A stretch of DNA of 64,000 nt from Ixodes scapularis (GCF_016920785.2 NW_024609846.1:77881816-77945815), one strand, 5' to 3'. Numbered from the stretch's first letter, positions 1 to 11,230 are shown. The notes: generated by a model from the sequence alone, not told the origin. A program made the numbers and translations.

Positions 1-1
1 G

Positions 2-199
2 CGACCACTGCGCATCGAATTGAGATTTGACTATTTTGATTGGTACCAGATAAATAGAAGAGGAAGAAGTAGGAAGGCAGGCTGCGTGCGATTTGTCCCT
101 GCTCGATTCGATGCGGTATACGATCGCATTCATGGAAACGTAGCCATGGATGCTCTCACAGAACGTCGCCTGTACAGGCCAAGAATTAATTTTCTATGA
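2..199 (+). other. open-ended reading frame at window edge, unidentified
   Basis: A frame open at the left edge runs 65 codons to a TGA at 197-199. It is rich in Arg, Tyr, Phe and Asp (for example FDYFDWYQINRRGR near its start and LYRPRINF at its end). It could be the last exon of a gene or the C-terminus of a mobile-element protein. No domain is recognised and the length is not beyond chance, so this is only a candidate. Confidence 0.25.
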
Positions 200-1078
200 C
201 TGTCGCTTTTTCCTTGTATCTTTAGCTTAGCATGTGCTTTCTTCCACGAAGGAAACTCATTTGGTGGGGAAAATCGGTCCTTTCATGCCGACATCAAGGT
301 ATACAAAGAAAGCCGTATGCTGATCCGTTACGCGAACTTTACGGCATCCATTCGTGCAAGACGGCTTCGCCTTTGGTGCGATGAGTGTAGAACGTTTCTT
401 TGCCTAAAGTGGTTGTGATAAGCCTTCGATGGCTGCGTCAGATGGTTAAGTACATAATCAGGCGCGAGTAATAAGCTGTAATATTTCATGAATTCCCCGT
501 TCTCAATCTGGTTTTTCACTGCCCCAAATTTATTAGTACGTAAACGAAGAGAAAAATCTAGTCCTCGGGATTTCTAGACATGCAATGATTCTCGTCGAGC
601 GATGGCTGGTCTCTTTTAGTTGGGCTGCCCGTGACTAAAGCAATAGGGTTGATTGCAGTGCCAGGCAAACTTGGTTGTCCGGGAGCTGGAACCAGTTGAT
701 GCAGTCGACTTAAATCCTTTAACGAGGGATTCTCGTAAGTTTCAGAACGAACAATCCCTCTGATTGTGAGCTTGACTTGGCCATTTTCAATGGTCTCACT
801 GGATATAGGATTACCGCATGCTTTTTCATTGCCAGTTGAATATTTGGAAACTTTATATACTTTTTTGTAAAGTGGCGCTTAGGTTGGTTTTTTTTTTATA
901 CCGTACCAAGTGGTATTTTTGAGCTCCAGATAGCTACATTTCAGGTGGTATGGTATGCAGGCTGCAAACCAAGTGTATGAAGCATTATGAAACTAATTTT
1001 ATCTATAAAATATTTCTTATAAAATGCCTGCTTATAAGTGCAACCATCCCGCCTAATCATAAAGAAATACAGAAATTA
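200..1078. other. non-coding stretch; one non-ATG minus-strand frame
   Basis: No gene is recognised. On the minus strand a frame stays open from 878 to a stop at 558-560 (106 codons) with balanced composition but no early ATG. It has no motif I can name and no obvious splice acceptor upstream. It may be a decayed gene or element fragment. Confidence 0.3.
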
Positions 1079-1080
1079 AA

Positions 1081-1102
1081 TATTAATAATAATAATAATA
1101 TT
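1081..1102. repeat. TAA microsatellite forming the LINE 3' terminus
   Basis: About six TAA/AAT units sit just beyond the AATAAA signal of the minus-strand LINE. CR1/L2-like LINEs commonly end in a short tandem repeat used in target-primed reverse transcription, and the position fits that role. Confidence 0.6.
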
Positions 1103-1103
1103 C

Positions 1104-1109
1104 TTTATT
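1104..1109 (-). terminator. AATAAA polyadenylation signal of the LINE
   Basis: AATAAA on the minus strand, directly before the terminal TAA repeat and about 190 bp after the ORF2 stop. A perfect 18-bp palindrome (AGGCGATTTAAATCGCCT, 1139-1156) lies about 30 bp before it in transcript order and could fold as a 3' stem recognised by the reverse transcriptase (inference). Confidence 0.5.
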
Positions 1110-1294
1110 CAGACAAGTGTCTAGGAGGAGGGGGCAAAAGGCGATTTAAATCGCCTGACAAGGCTCCATCCCCCTGCACAGTCAGCAGCAGAACGTACAG
1201 AAACATACGAACAAAAACAATCAAATACTCATAGTGGGATTACACTGAGATACAGTGATAAAACAAAAAAAATGCGGCCGGAAACTTTAATAAA

Positions 1295-4128
1295 TCATGT
1301 TATACCTGAAAGGTACGTTTTCAGTGTTCGTTTAAATGTGTATATTGTGTTGGAATTCTTGATCATGGACAGTATTTCAGGGTGGTTGTTTAATAGCTGT
1401 GCGATCTGATTAAGTATCCTTTGTTTGCCGTAGTTTGTGCGTACTCTAGACTGAGTGTAGTGGGTATGGCGAAATGAGTACATTGATGCATTGTTGATGT
1501 AATTTTCATGTACAAACTGAGGGTGTGCTGTTATTTTGTAAAACATGTAAATGGCAAGTTTTTGAATGAGTGATTGTTCTGCAATAGGAAGAGAATACTA
1601 GATAAAATATGGGCTAGAGTGCTCCTTATATGAGATATTGGCGATTGACCGTACTGCTCTTTTCTGTAGAATGAGCAGCTTGAATATACAGGTCTGTGAG
1701 CACGTACCCCATACCGAACTGCAGTAATTTAAACAAGAATGAACAAGAGTAAAGTATAACTGTCGTTTTAACCACACCGGAATGATATATTTGAGCCTAC
1801 TTATAATGCCTATTGACCGGGAGATGTTGGGCCGTATCTGATCAATGTGATAAGACCAATTAAGGTTTTCTTTAAAGCATACACCTAAAAACGTGTGAGC
1901 TTTTACATATTGAATTTCACTATTTCTAAATCGTAGGTTAAGTTCTTGATTAAAAGTTTTATTTTTTGCTCTAAATATCATATATTTTGTTTTCTCGGTG
2001 TTTAGCTCTAATTCAGTACATGTCAACCATGCACTCAACTCTAACATCCAAGCATTCGCGAGTGATTCAAGTTTATCTATGTTGGCACCAGAAAAAATAC
2101 GCTTGTATCATCGGCGTATACCACAATGTCAGGTGTGTGGGGAATGTTGACAATACCATTAATATACGCCAAAAATAAGAGTGGTCCAAGGATGGACCCC
2201 TGGGGAACACCATAATGTATTTTACCGATCTCTGATGGTAAGTAATTTTGAATAAGTTCTAGGGCTACTCCTCTAATACCATAGTTATACAACTTCTTCA
2301 GAATTATTTCATGCTTAATAGAATCAAACGCTTTCCTGAAATCTAAAAATATCCCTAATGTGTAAAGCTTGGTCTCAAAATTGGTTAAAAGTTTGTCCTT
2401 GATTTTCAGTAAAGCTTCCTCGGTTGATTTCCTTTTTTGAAATCCATATTGTTGTTCAACAATTAGGTTATTTTTAATGAAATGCTCCGACAACTTGGAG
2501 TTTATTATCTTCTCTATTACTTTTGAAAATACTGGCAATAGAGATATAGGTCTGTAGTTGTTTAAATTATTAGGTGGCCCACCTTTGTGTATTACTGATA
2601 CTCGGGCGATTTTTAATTGAGCAGGAAATATCCCGGTGCTTAATATTTTAGCACAGATTGCTGATAGTGGTTGACATATTATCCCAGCAATTGCGTTTAT
2701 AGGTTTAACTTTTAACTCATCATCGCCGCATGCGCCGCTGTATCTTAATGAATTTATTACGTTAAGCACTTCAGTCTGTGTAGTTGGTGACAAAAATATA
2801 GACTGTTGTAAACATACGCGGGTATGAAATTCAAAGTTTCTTTCCTGTTTTAAGGAGAAAGTCGGAGCGCCCGAAAGCAAAAAATGAGCTTTAAATAGAT
2901 TTGCAAGTTCTCTACCAGAATAATCCACGTCATCTATTCTAAGGACATTGGGGATGGTACTGCTTGACTTGGACATCAGTTCTTTTGCCGTCTTCCGTAC
3001 TTTCACTGAATTATGTTGAATCGTAATGAATTAATTTTTATAATAGTTTACTTTCGCCTTTTTTATGTCAGAGTTTAACTTGTTCTGTTTTTTTTTGTAT
3101 TCAGCCAGTATATCGAGGTCTTTTGTTTTTATGAATGTGTCGTAAAGTTTATTTCGCTCATTTATTCGTTTGAGAAATGTTACGGTAATCCAGGGTTTCC
3201 GTGATTTCTTGTGTCTTTTGGCTTTCCTAAATGGGAACGCATATTCATAGGCTTCTTTTATCTTCTCTATAAACTTATCGTCGGATTTACTAGGGTTTGG
3301 CTCATTGTATATACCATTCGAGTGTATGGCCGATACAAGCGTAACAAAGCGTTCAATACTATAATCGTTTATGTCTCGATAATAAGGGTTAGTTATATTC
3401 GTTTTATTGTAGCCAACGTTTGCGCACGGAAGAAAGCAAAAGAGAGGTAAGTGATCACTTAAATCCACCGTCAGTACACCAGATACTACGTCATTTCTCA
3501 TTGCATTGGTTAAACATAAATCAATTAAAGTTTCCGTCTCAGATGTGACACGGGTAAGACACTCAATTACATTTTCATATCCATGTGATTGTACGAGGTC
3601 TAGGAATTCTAACTGCCATGAGTCAGACAACATAAGAATTATATTAAAATCACCAACAAGTATCATAGAAAGTTTACTCTCAGATGCATACTGAAAAATT
3701 TCTTGTAAAAAGTCTAGAAAAACACTAGGTGATCCGGATGGCTGTCTGTACACAACACCTATAATGTAATCACGGCACCCTACAAGAAGACACTCATAAT
3801 TAGCACAGCTGCATGCCAAGTAGCTTTTATAGTAAAGGGACACTCCCCTACCTTCTTTCCCAGTTCGAAATATCTCTGTATGGTAGTAACCATTAAATTC
3901 AGGAATATGGGAATCATTCGTAAGCCATGTCTCAGTGAATGCTAGGATATCAAAGCGTAGTTCTAGGCAGTCAAGTAACTCTTCAATTTCGTCAGATTTG
4001 TTTCTAATGCTTCTTGTGTTTAAATGAAATACAGATAATTTATTGTCATTGTGTGCAATGTTTCCATTAAAAAGATTTCTGAACGAATTGTTATCATAAT
4101 AACCGTGTTCTGTGGAAAAACTTCCCAT
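1295..4128 (-). pseudogene. LINE ORF2: AP endonuclease and reverse transcriptase, broken
   Basis: It starts at an ATG at 4128. The first 365 codons hold the endonuclease: LNTRSIRNK, FTETWL, GDFN and SDHLP motifs in the expected order, so its catalytic residues look intact. The reverse transcriptase follows: an IHKGG motif then NNYRPISLLPVFSK, FLDFRKAFDSI, GVPQGSILGPLLF and the catalytic VYADD (2107-2118), then a C-terminal domain with QKRAVR. An in-frame TAA at 3031-3033 separates endonuclease and RT, a one-base frameshift lies just after YADD (about 2077-2100, next to a T run), and another in-frame TAG stands at 1598-1600. Reading ends at a natural stop at 1295. This is a recently inactivated copy: catalytic motifs survive and only three disabling lesions are present. 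Confidence 0.85.
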
Positions 4129-4169
4129 TATCGAAAAAATAAAAGTAAAAGTGAATTTCGCGTTTCTGA

Positions 4170-5198
4170 TTAACGTATCAGTTCCAGGTCATCTTCGCGT
4201 TTTATCCTGATAAGACGGTCACCGGCAGCTTTTCTCACGAACATCTTTCCTTCTCTGTGCCATGCAAATTGATAGCCCTTTTCAGCGGTTTTGGTCCTAA
4301 TCTGCCAGAATAACTTTTTGTTTTGAGCTGTCAGGTTTTCATAGATGCGCACTGTCGATTTCATCTGCCTTAGGAGCGCATTTCCCTGTAGCCACTTGTC
4401 TCGGGTGAGACGTGACGCAAATCGCACTAAGATGACTGGAACTTTGTCGGACTTAGGGGGGAGTCTGTGTGCTGCCTCGATATCTTGCTCGGTCAGCTTT
4501 GGTAACTGAAGTTGTTCCGAGAGCGCGTTTTCTTGACTCGGTAAGTTTTCCTTTCCGGAAGGCGCCAGCCCGTGTACTTCAATGCTTTGCCTTCTACTGT
4601 ACTGCTCTAGATCGTTCACTTCGCGCCTGAGCTGTTGGATCTCAGTGTCGCCACTTGTTTCCACCCTCTCGACACGCCTTTTTAGCTCGTTGATTTCTTT
4701 TTTCTGCTGTTTAACTTCGGTAAGCAGTTCGTCATACTGGTCAGACAAGACCTGGACCGAGCGCTCGATTCCATCAACAGTGTTCTTGATTTTCATCAAT
4801 GCGTCAACTTTTGCGTGTAGTGTCATCAAAACAGAGAGTTTTCTACTTATTTCCGCAAGTGTGTTTCCATCATCTTTTTCGTTGCTTGATTTGGGATCTT
4901 CACCTACTGGATCGCTTCTTGCTTTTGCTTTCTTACAAGTTAGACACGTCCAGGCTTCTTTCGAAGCAGCACTTTTCTTTTTGAATGCGCTTTTAGACAC
5001 TCCCGAACACGCCCCCAAGTGGAAGCTGAACCCACATTCAGCACAACACATAAGTGAGTCACTTTTTGGCAAGGGTTCATCGCACGCTATACATGCTGAA
5101 TCCCCTTCATCAGATGACGGACGGTGCAACAATTTTTGCCTCCCAATTAACTGCTGGAATTGATCCATGTCACCTGCAGAATCAAGAACAGGCCACAT
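4170..5198 (-). CDS. LINE ORF1: PHD-type zinc finger and coiled-coil nucleic-acid-binding protein
   Basis: ORF1 of the LINE, uninterrupted. Measured from the ATG at 5198 it is 342 codons. An in-frame ATG at 5276 exists, but its extra residues read through the G run as a proline stretch, so I prefer 5198 (MWPVLD) or 5168 (MDQFQQ). Near the N-terminus is a Cys/His array (CIACDE, CCAEC, FHLGAC, CLTC) with PHD-finger spacing. A long heptad-like, Glu/Lys-rich segment follows (coiled coil, probable multimerisation), then a region with DLEQYSRRQSIEVHGL and PVILVRFASRLTRDKW, as in LINE ORF1 proteins with a FP25-like nucleic-acid-binding domain. The family role is binding the element's own RNA as a ribonucleoprotein; here that is inferred. 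The ORF is intact although ORF2 is dead. Confidence 0.75.
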   Translation of the reverse strand: MWPVLDSAGDMDQFQQLIGRQKLLHRPSSDEGDSACIACDEPLPKSDSLMCCAECGFSFHLGACSGVSKSAFKKKSAASKEAWTCLTCKKAKARSDPVGEDPKSSNEKDDGNTLAEISRKLSVLMTLHAKVDALMKIKNTVDGIERSVQVLSDQYDELLTEVKQQKKEINELKRRVERVETSGDTEIQQLRREVNDLEQYSRRQSIEVHGLAPSGKENLPSQENALSEQLQLPKLTEQDIEAAHRLPPKSDKVPVILVRFASRLTRDKWLQGNALLRQMKSTVRIYENLTAQNKKLFWQIRTKTAEKGYQFAWHREGKMFVRKAAGDRLIRIKREDDLELIR

Positions 5199-5276
5199 TT
5201 TCTTACGTGCGGTAGTTTTTATATGTATAAAAATAATTATTGGGGGAAAAAGGGGGGGGGGGGGGGTACGTCTCAA

Positions 5277-6470
5277 CTCTTACCGTCTTTCGAGTGAGGT
5301 GCCCAGTGACGTCACTTCAGAATTCCCATCCCTAACCTCCGCGATTGCCTACTTTTCAGGGTCGGATTAAGCTACATTAGAGCACCGCACGTGCTTACCA
5401 CTATTGAACGTCGCGGCGAGCGATCGAGACAAGAGGCGGTTTCACCGTGGGATGGCTGGTTCAAACTTGCGCAAAACTCTCTTGCCGCCGACCGAATTTA
5501 CCGGACAAAAAAGACCGCACCATTCACATCTGTTGCCATCCGCCGCGTCCGCGCGGCTCGGCGCGTCTCGCAGATACCAGAGCGTTGACCAAAGCAGACT
5601 GCCCCTGGTTCGAGCAGTGTTCGAAAAACTGCTCTCGCACACTTCCTCTTCCAGTCAACGCTAGCTCTCAGTGTCAAGAGAATGCCCAAGATTCCCTCGA
5701 CGATACGAGAACGCAATAATAAAATAACGAGTAAACGGGGACAACATCTGTACGTACCACCCATGCCAACTTTTATTCCACAGATCTTTCTTGGGGGTAC
5801 TGTCTTTCAACCCTCTTGTCGAAGAGTTTGCGATAAGGAAAGAGGGACATCGAAGGTAAACAGACAAGACAGGCTTTCGTTGAATGATTTTGTCTCGACA
5901 AGTATTTGCATCGACACAACGTTACCAGCGACACGGCGTCATTTGCATAACTTGGGAACTCCAACTCCGGCTGTAACCCCGACTCGGGCTACTTTACCAG
6001 AATGTGACGTCAGCACACGCCATTTCCTCCTGGCGTTTTGATTGGCTGCGGCGGCGCGGGAACCCTTTTTACGCGGGAAAAATCGGCCACGGAGCGATTA
6101 TTCTTCCGACGTCGGCGGCGAGCCAATAGGGAGTTTTCGTAGACCGCGTTTCCCCCTCCACTAAGCCCTCCGCAACGAAGAGGCCGCCACTACGACCGCG
6201 CGCCGGTAGCCTTGACTGTAGACTTCCGGCTATCGTAGCGGGTTGCGGAGGGCGTTGCGGGACGGCGAAAAGGATTCACGAAAACCCTCTAATTTCAAAC
6301 TCTGCGTTGATTCGCCTGCTGATACGGAGGTCGGAACAATGGGGAGGCTCAGAGGGTAGGCTAGCGGCGAAGAGGAAATAGTTTGGTTGATATCCGATAG
6401 ATGGCGACACGAAAACCTCTGTACACCAAATGACATGACACCGTAGATCCGATGACCGTCGCACGCAAAT
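5277..6470. other. GC-rich stretch without a recognisable gene
   Basis: The sequence is CpG-rich (about 5400-6260), with overlapping frames in all directions, which is what high GC gives by chance. CCAAT-type boxes occur at about 6039-6044 (ATTGGCT) and 6122-6128 (GCCAATA). A promoter-like CpG island is possible, but no transcript start, exon or domain supports it. Confidence 0.3.
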
Positions 6471-8430
6471 ACAGCCCCAGAGTATTATTTATTTTTTTTT
6501 TGCGATTACGCAGCGGAATTGCAATACTTCGAGGAAGGTGGCACGTTTTTTTCTCACTTATGCCAAGACAAAAAAAAAAAAAAAATTAAAAACTTAAGGC
6601 TGCAAATTCTTTGAACATTGAAACGTTGCAGTGCCCCTTTAAAGGGGACCGTGAAGCTCCAACTTAAAAAGAAGCTGTGCCCAGCGATTTGCCACTTTAG
6701 TGGACTGGATGTTTTCTATGTCGTCACGGTACTTAAGATTAAAAAAAAAAGCGCACTCAATTTCTAGTGTTTAGTAATCTAAGAAGAAAGAAACCGACCA
6801 GAAAATATTTGTTTCTTTTATGACGTAATTTCTTACACAACATTCCTTTGAAAACATACGCCTATAAGGTCATCACGTGTTTAGGAAAATATATGCGCCC
6901 TATTTTTTGAGACATCGACTGTACAGCAAACTCGGCACATTCAAAACCGTGTCGAGGGCGCTTTACGTTTCTCGTCATGTACATGACGTTTCTATTATTG
7001 ATTTATTCTCTTAGCCTGTCTTAAAGAGGTAAAAAAAAAAAACTATTTTTTAAAATAAAGCTTGCTCGGAATAAATTCTTGACGTACATAACCTACAAAA
7101 TTCGCATCAGTTGAACGACTCCAAACCCATCAGCTCACAACCAAAACAAGCGCAATGAGATATTGCTCTGAATGTGTTCAACTAACGTTCAATATAGCCA
7201 CTTGAGGCAGTAAAGGGGGGGGGGGGGGCAGTCTCAGAATTTTGTCAATAACAAGTATGTGTCAGCAATATTCCTGCAATGAACTGAACTTGTCTTTAAA
7301 CAAATAACAAACTAAAATATGTGAAGGCGTCCAATGAACACACAAGAACATATAAGATAGTATATTACCTTTTATACAAGTTACATAAAAAATAATAAAT
7401 CTTTTTTTCAATCAAAGGCCGGCAAACATTTTGATTACAGAAAAAAAAAAAAAGAAAAAAAGATCAGAAGTGCCACGTGGCGTAATCCGTCAAAAATGAA
7501 TTAGAGATATATTATTACGTTCTTCAGCCAGGTTTTGAGGACACGCGCACAGGAAACGATGGTCTGACGTAAGCATTCGAACCAACGTCACGAGTAAAAC
7601 TAATTAAAACCACATGGCATACTACCAACAACTTTTTTGTGTGTGTGTGATTGTGCTTTTTTATTTTTACTGAGACTGTTTGCAACGAGACGGTTAGGCA
7701 TGCGGGAGCTAGAGGTTTACTGAGAAAGGGCTGTAAGAGTTGAATGTAGGTATCAGTTATAAACAATATAGTGAAAAGTGAGCAAATATTTATTACTTGT
7801 TCTTAACAACCAAGAAGTTTATCAAGAGGAGAAGGACGAAGAGAGAAAAAAAAAGATCTGACTTTTTAGAAAACCGATTTTAAATATTTGACCATATTTT
7901 GGTTCAAATTATATATTGCTTTAATCCTTTAAAAAGCTCGAAGCAATATATAATTTGTTTACCTGCGTGAACTGAATACCACCAGATAGCTTCAATTTAG
8001 AGCTACACATGTTGGTTTAATTATGACTTACGTCTTAAGACTCTTGACGCTTAGATTACCTCTCGCCATCCAAATTTTAGGAAAAAATAACTCTTTGAAC
8101 GCGAGCAAATTCAATGTATTATTTCTGGAAACAACAACGTGGTTATTTCTATCTCGAACGGCTTACATAGTAGTATTTTCATGTAACCGTGCTCTCATAA
8201 ATATAGGTTGCTCAGGCCGATGAGCGTGCTAGCCTGCCGTATGGAAGATACATTGTATCGTTTATTATTGTGCGGCGCCAGCTGTCGCATTTAACATTAC
8301 ATGCAAAGCATCAGCGCTCTTTGTGCTCGGGGTTTGATTTGTTATGTTCTTTCTTTTGTGTGTACCGCATTTTTTGTTTTGTCTTTACGTAGCATTTTTC
8401 TGTATGGGACCGTTTTCACGAAAAAGATGT
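6471..8430. other. AT-rich intergenic DNA
   Basis: Poly(A)/poly(T) tracts, a G run at about 7216-7229 and no reading frame of interest. The motif CAGTGCCCCTTTAAAGGGG at about 6629-6647 resembles TAAAGGGGCACTG at 43364-43376 in opposite orientation, suggesting ends of a dispersed short element. A perfect hairpin lies at 7905-7957. Confidence 0.4.
7905..7957. repeat. perfect 17-bp inverted repeat (hairpin)
   Basis: The arms CAAATTATATATTGCTT (7905-7921) and its exact reverse complement (7941-7957) are separated by 19 bases. They could be the core of a small foldback element or a structured RNA; nothing nearby decides this. Confidence 0.7.
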
Positions 8431-8679
8431 TACACAATAAATTGTACAAGTCCCGCTTTTTTGTAGGGTCGGCGCGGCTCTGCAGCCGAGGGCCTACAAC
8501 GTCAAGATTCGGACTGCCTTCGGACCGCCAAAAGAGCAGGCCATCGCTGATCCCCCCTGAGGGGGGACGATCGGCAAAGGAAAATGTACGACAAACATTG
8601 AACAAGAGGTTTACAAATTGGCATATAAAAACTATAAGAGATCGAAGTACACAAAATGCACAAATTCCTGCGCACATTA
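8431..8679. other. possible 3' UTR of the adjacent LINE fragment
   Basis: Read on the minus strand this lies just past the LINE coding fragment (8680-9110) and holds a short C-run/G-run inverted pair at about 8551-8567, similar in style to the GC-rich stem in the 3' UTR of the LINE at 1.1 kb. The assignment is inference. Confidence 0.3.
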
Positions 8680-9110
8680 GTCATAATACAAAAGCTTACA
8701 GAGTTTCTTAAACAATACAGAATTTATGTTGGTCACGATTCCGTACGGCAAGTTGTTTCATCCTGCAATGCTTTGTATGACAGGGCGGAAATATGAAGGA
8801 GCTATTATGCGACCGATATTGTTGAAGTATGCACGAGTTAACTGTTCAAGATGAAATTTAATGAGCTGCTTGGCGGTAACTATTTCTGATGTATGAGGAA
8901 CTGCAGTAAATGGCATGAAAGAAACGTATCGTGTTAGTTTGGCGCCTAGTGGGTAATGAAGAGAGGCCAAGATTTGATTTTAGGGCGGAGACATTGCCTT
9001 CGGACGAAAAATTGCTTAATATATAGCGGACTGCTTTATTTTGAACGGACTCCAATTGATCACTTAGATAGTTTTGATGCGGATGCCACATTATGCTGGC
9101 GCATTCAGGT
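8680..9110 (-). pseudogene. C-terminal fragment of a LINE reverse transcriptase ORF
   Basis: Minus-strand translation gives WHPHQNYLSDQLESVQNKAV near 9088-9030, the post-catalytic C-terminal region of CR1/jockey-type ORF2 (compare SVWGTCSQ...LQKRAVR in the LINE at 1.7 kb). After a frameshift, RSYFRPVIQS-like and NNLPYGIV-like residues follow, typical of the last 100 residues of such ORFs. At least one frameshift and one stop break it. No endonuclease or RT core is nearby, so this is a 5'-truncated insertion, the usual fate of LINE copies. Confidence 0.6.
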
Positions 9111-9171
9111 TTAGTGCGAATCGTTGTTTTCTACGCGGGTAATTTTGTTGCAGAAGAGGCGAAATTAAGAA

Positions 9172-9175
<4 letters not shown>

Positions 9176-9206
<31 letters not shown>
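9176..9206. repeat. (TA)n microsatellite
   Basis: An uninterrupted run of about 15 TA units. Similar shorter TA runs occur at 40495-40505 and 40775-40790. Confidence 0.9.
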
Positions 9207-9209
<3 letters not shown>

Positions 9210-9510
9210 GTGAGCAAGCGATACGGTCTTCGATATGTTTCTTCCATGATCAATTTTCGAAGATATGAACACAGAGATACTTATGCAGCGAGATAGATTT
9301 TAGTTGCTGCATTAGTAACGTATATTGAAAAGATGATTAGACACAGTCTTTTTTGCATTTACCAGGGTTAATATTTTGGGGTCTCGTCTGACCCCCTTCT
9401 GGTCGACGATCGGAAGCCGGCGCCTGGAGACATGTCATCGGTCGCCTCCGTAGCGAAGACGCGGTGCGGTGCCTCTGATTTCTGAGTGCGTTAAACGCGC
9501 CCCTTCTTAA

Positions 9511-9605
9511 ACGACCTCGAGAACGACGCCCGGAGTACGACCTTAAGAACGACCTCAAGGACGACTTCTAGGACGACCTCGAGGACAATGCCTAGAGACG
9601 ATAAC
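9511..9605. repeat. degenerate 12-bp minisatellite
   Basis: About seven imperfect copies of a 12-14 bp unit related to CCTCGAGAACGA, many containing palindromic six-mers (CTCGAG, CTTAAG, CTAGG). Not coding. Confidence 0.55.
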
Positions 9606-10249
9606 AAGGGATCAGGACCTCACTATCTAATAATGCCAATAAAGGCCGACTCACGCTGTTTCTTTATTTTTATTTATTCATACTTGCCACGACCATTGGG
9701 AAGTTTTCTGTCAACATCCGTGGACACATGTTTCCCCAGATCCAAGCGCATAACAGCTTCGCTGTAAAACCGGTTTCGTTAGAGCCGACGCAGCTGTTTC
9801 CAAAGCCACCCTCGCACACGGTCGGGCTCAACGCAAGTGCGTGAATTTCCCTATACTCCTACTCCGACGCTCCGAGTTTCATACTCCGAGCGCAGCAACT
9901 AAACGGAGCACAGCGTACACGAGCGCGACATACCGAAACTATTGACGAGCCACATGAGCCACTTCCAAACGCATGGTTATGACGAGCCCGGCATCTCGTG
10001 GATACGGGGGGCACAAGCCGAGATTATTTCGAAGATAAAATAATTAAGGCCTCTGTAAAACAACAAAATGCAAAAAAAAAAAAAAGATGGTGACGTGAGG
10101 GAGTTTTTACGAATGTTTTAATATTCGTGAAGGGTTTGAAGACTCGCTTTGAGCACACATGCGGAAAGTTACCTTGACTAACCTTGACCGATCTATTTAT
10201 TGACCATGCATGCTGTTCAGATCTAAACGAAAGACCACATTCTTGAACC
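9606..10249. other. no gene seen
   Basis: An intermediate-GC stretch with a poly(A) tract at about 10069-10085. I see no domain, repeat or RNA gene. Confidence 0.3.
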
Positions 10250-11230
10250 CGCTTCTCGACGCAGGACACTGTCAAACTTGGCAGATGTTCTGTGGTTCCG
10301 GAACCCGTCGATGTGCTACGCCGATACCGGCACACCACCGTTAAATAGATAGCACGTCAGTTCGTTTTCAGGCGAGATGCATGAACAAACCTTTTCCGCA
10401 ATGCTAACTGATGTTTTGGCCTTCCAGTCGAAGTATCTTTATTCGCTGGACTAGGGCATTCTAAAAGGGCATCGGTCCGACTGCCTTCTCATCTCGATAA
10501 CTTTTCTGTCGCTATGCTATCGACATGCCACCGTTCGATAAACGAATTCGTTTTTAGGCGATATGCATGAACAAGCATTGTCCGCAACGCTAACAGATAT
10601 TTTGACTTTTCAATCGAGGTATCCTTATTCGCTGGGGATAGTCTAAGCCAGTGCTTAAAGTCTCCCGTAAGTTGAGGGGGGTCCCTACAAGAAGGTAGGG
10701 GGGGGGGGGGGGGGGGAGGGTTCTGACGAGATGTACTAGATGCACATAAAATAAACCCCACTGCTGACTCTACCCACGCTGTACCTGCAACCCTCAAATT
10801 GCTAATCCCCAAAAGTCCAATTTCTAAAAACAAGCTATTTTATTGCAAGATATGCTTTTGATTTTACTCATGCTGGGGGCTGTGGAGAGGGGTCTCAGAC
10901 CTTCCGTTAAAATCAGTGGGGGGTCCGAGACCCCCTGAGACCCCCCAGACTTTAAGCCCTGGTCTAAGCATTCTAGAAAGGGCTGAGGTTTGAATGTCTC
11001 TTCATCTCGACAACGTTTCTGTCGCTGTTCTATCGGCACGCTACTGTTTGTTAGATGAACTCGTTTTCAAAGGAGATGCACGTACAAACCTTCTTGGGAA
11101 CGCCAATCACTGTCTTGGCTTTCAAATAAAATCGCTTTTACCCACTGGAATAAGCACTGTTCAACTGAAAAAGGGCAGCGGTCCGACAGCGCCCTCCGTC
11201 TCGACCGGTCTCGACAGCATTTCTTTCAGA
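10250..11230. repeat. three diverged ~190-bp tandem units
   Basis: Related segments recur with a spacing of about 190 bp. Anchors are CGTTTTCAGGCGA (10361), CGTTTTTAGGCGA (10549) and CGTTTTCAAAGGA (about 11062); each is followed by ATGCATGAACAA-like sequence and later by TTATTCGCTGG-like sequence. The third spacing is 513 bp, and removing the inserted hAT short element plus its 8-bp duplication (321 bp) restores about 192 bp, which supports both readings. Confidence 0.65.
10649..10961. mobile_element. hAT-type MITE with 8-bp target duplication
   Basis: A 313-bp element with terminal inverted repeats CAGTGCTTAAAGTCT at the left and the complement of CAGGGCTTAAAGTCT at the right (14 of 15 match), flanked by a perfect direct repeat GTCTAAGC (10641-10648 and 10962-10969). 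An 8-bp duplication with CAG-type ends is the signature of hAT transposons. It contains a long G run (about 10699-10716) and no coding capacity, so it must have been moved in trans by an autonomous element. It sits inside one unit of the ~190-bp tandem repeat. Confidence 0.8.

Larger units (their letters stand above)
1079..5276 (-). mobile_element. CR1/jockey-like LINE (non-LTR retrotransposon), nearly full length
   Basis: This minus-strand element of about 4.2 kb has the two-ORF layout of CR1/jockey-type LINEs: ORF1 (5198-4170), then ORF2 with an AP-type endonuclease followed by reverse transcriptase (4128-1295). The 3' region carries an 18-bp palindrome (1139-1156), an AATAAA signal and a terminal TAA-type microsatellite (1081-1102), as expected of LINEs that end in a short tandem repeat rather than a long poly(A). 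ORF1 and ORF2 are 41 bp apart. The 5' boundary is unclear: a run of 17 G at about 5253-5269 lies near the ORF1 start and I found no target duplication. The clade name is inference from domain order. ORF2 carries two stops and one frameshift, so the copy is dead, but it is young enough that the domains read clearly. Confidence 0.85.

Noticed and set aside
4582..5163. 193-codon plus-strand frame
   Set aside because: Antisense shadow of LINE ORF1, which has clear domains on the minus strand.
7524..7766. 80-codon minus-strand frame
   Set aside because: Crosses a GT-rich and poly(A)-rich stretch and has no domain; length within chance.
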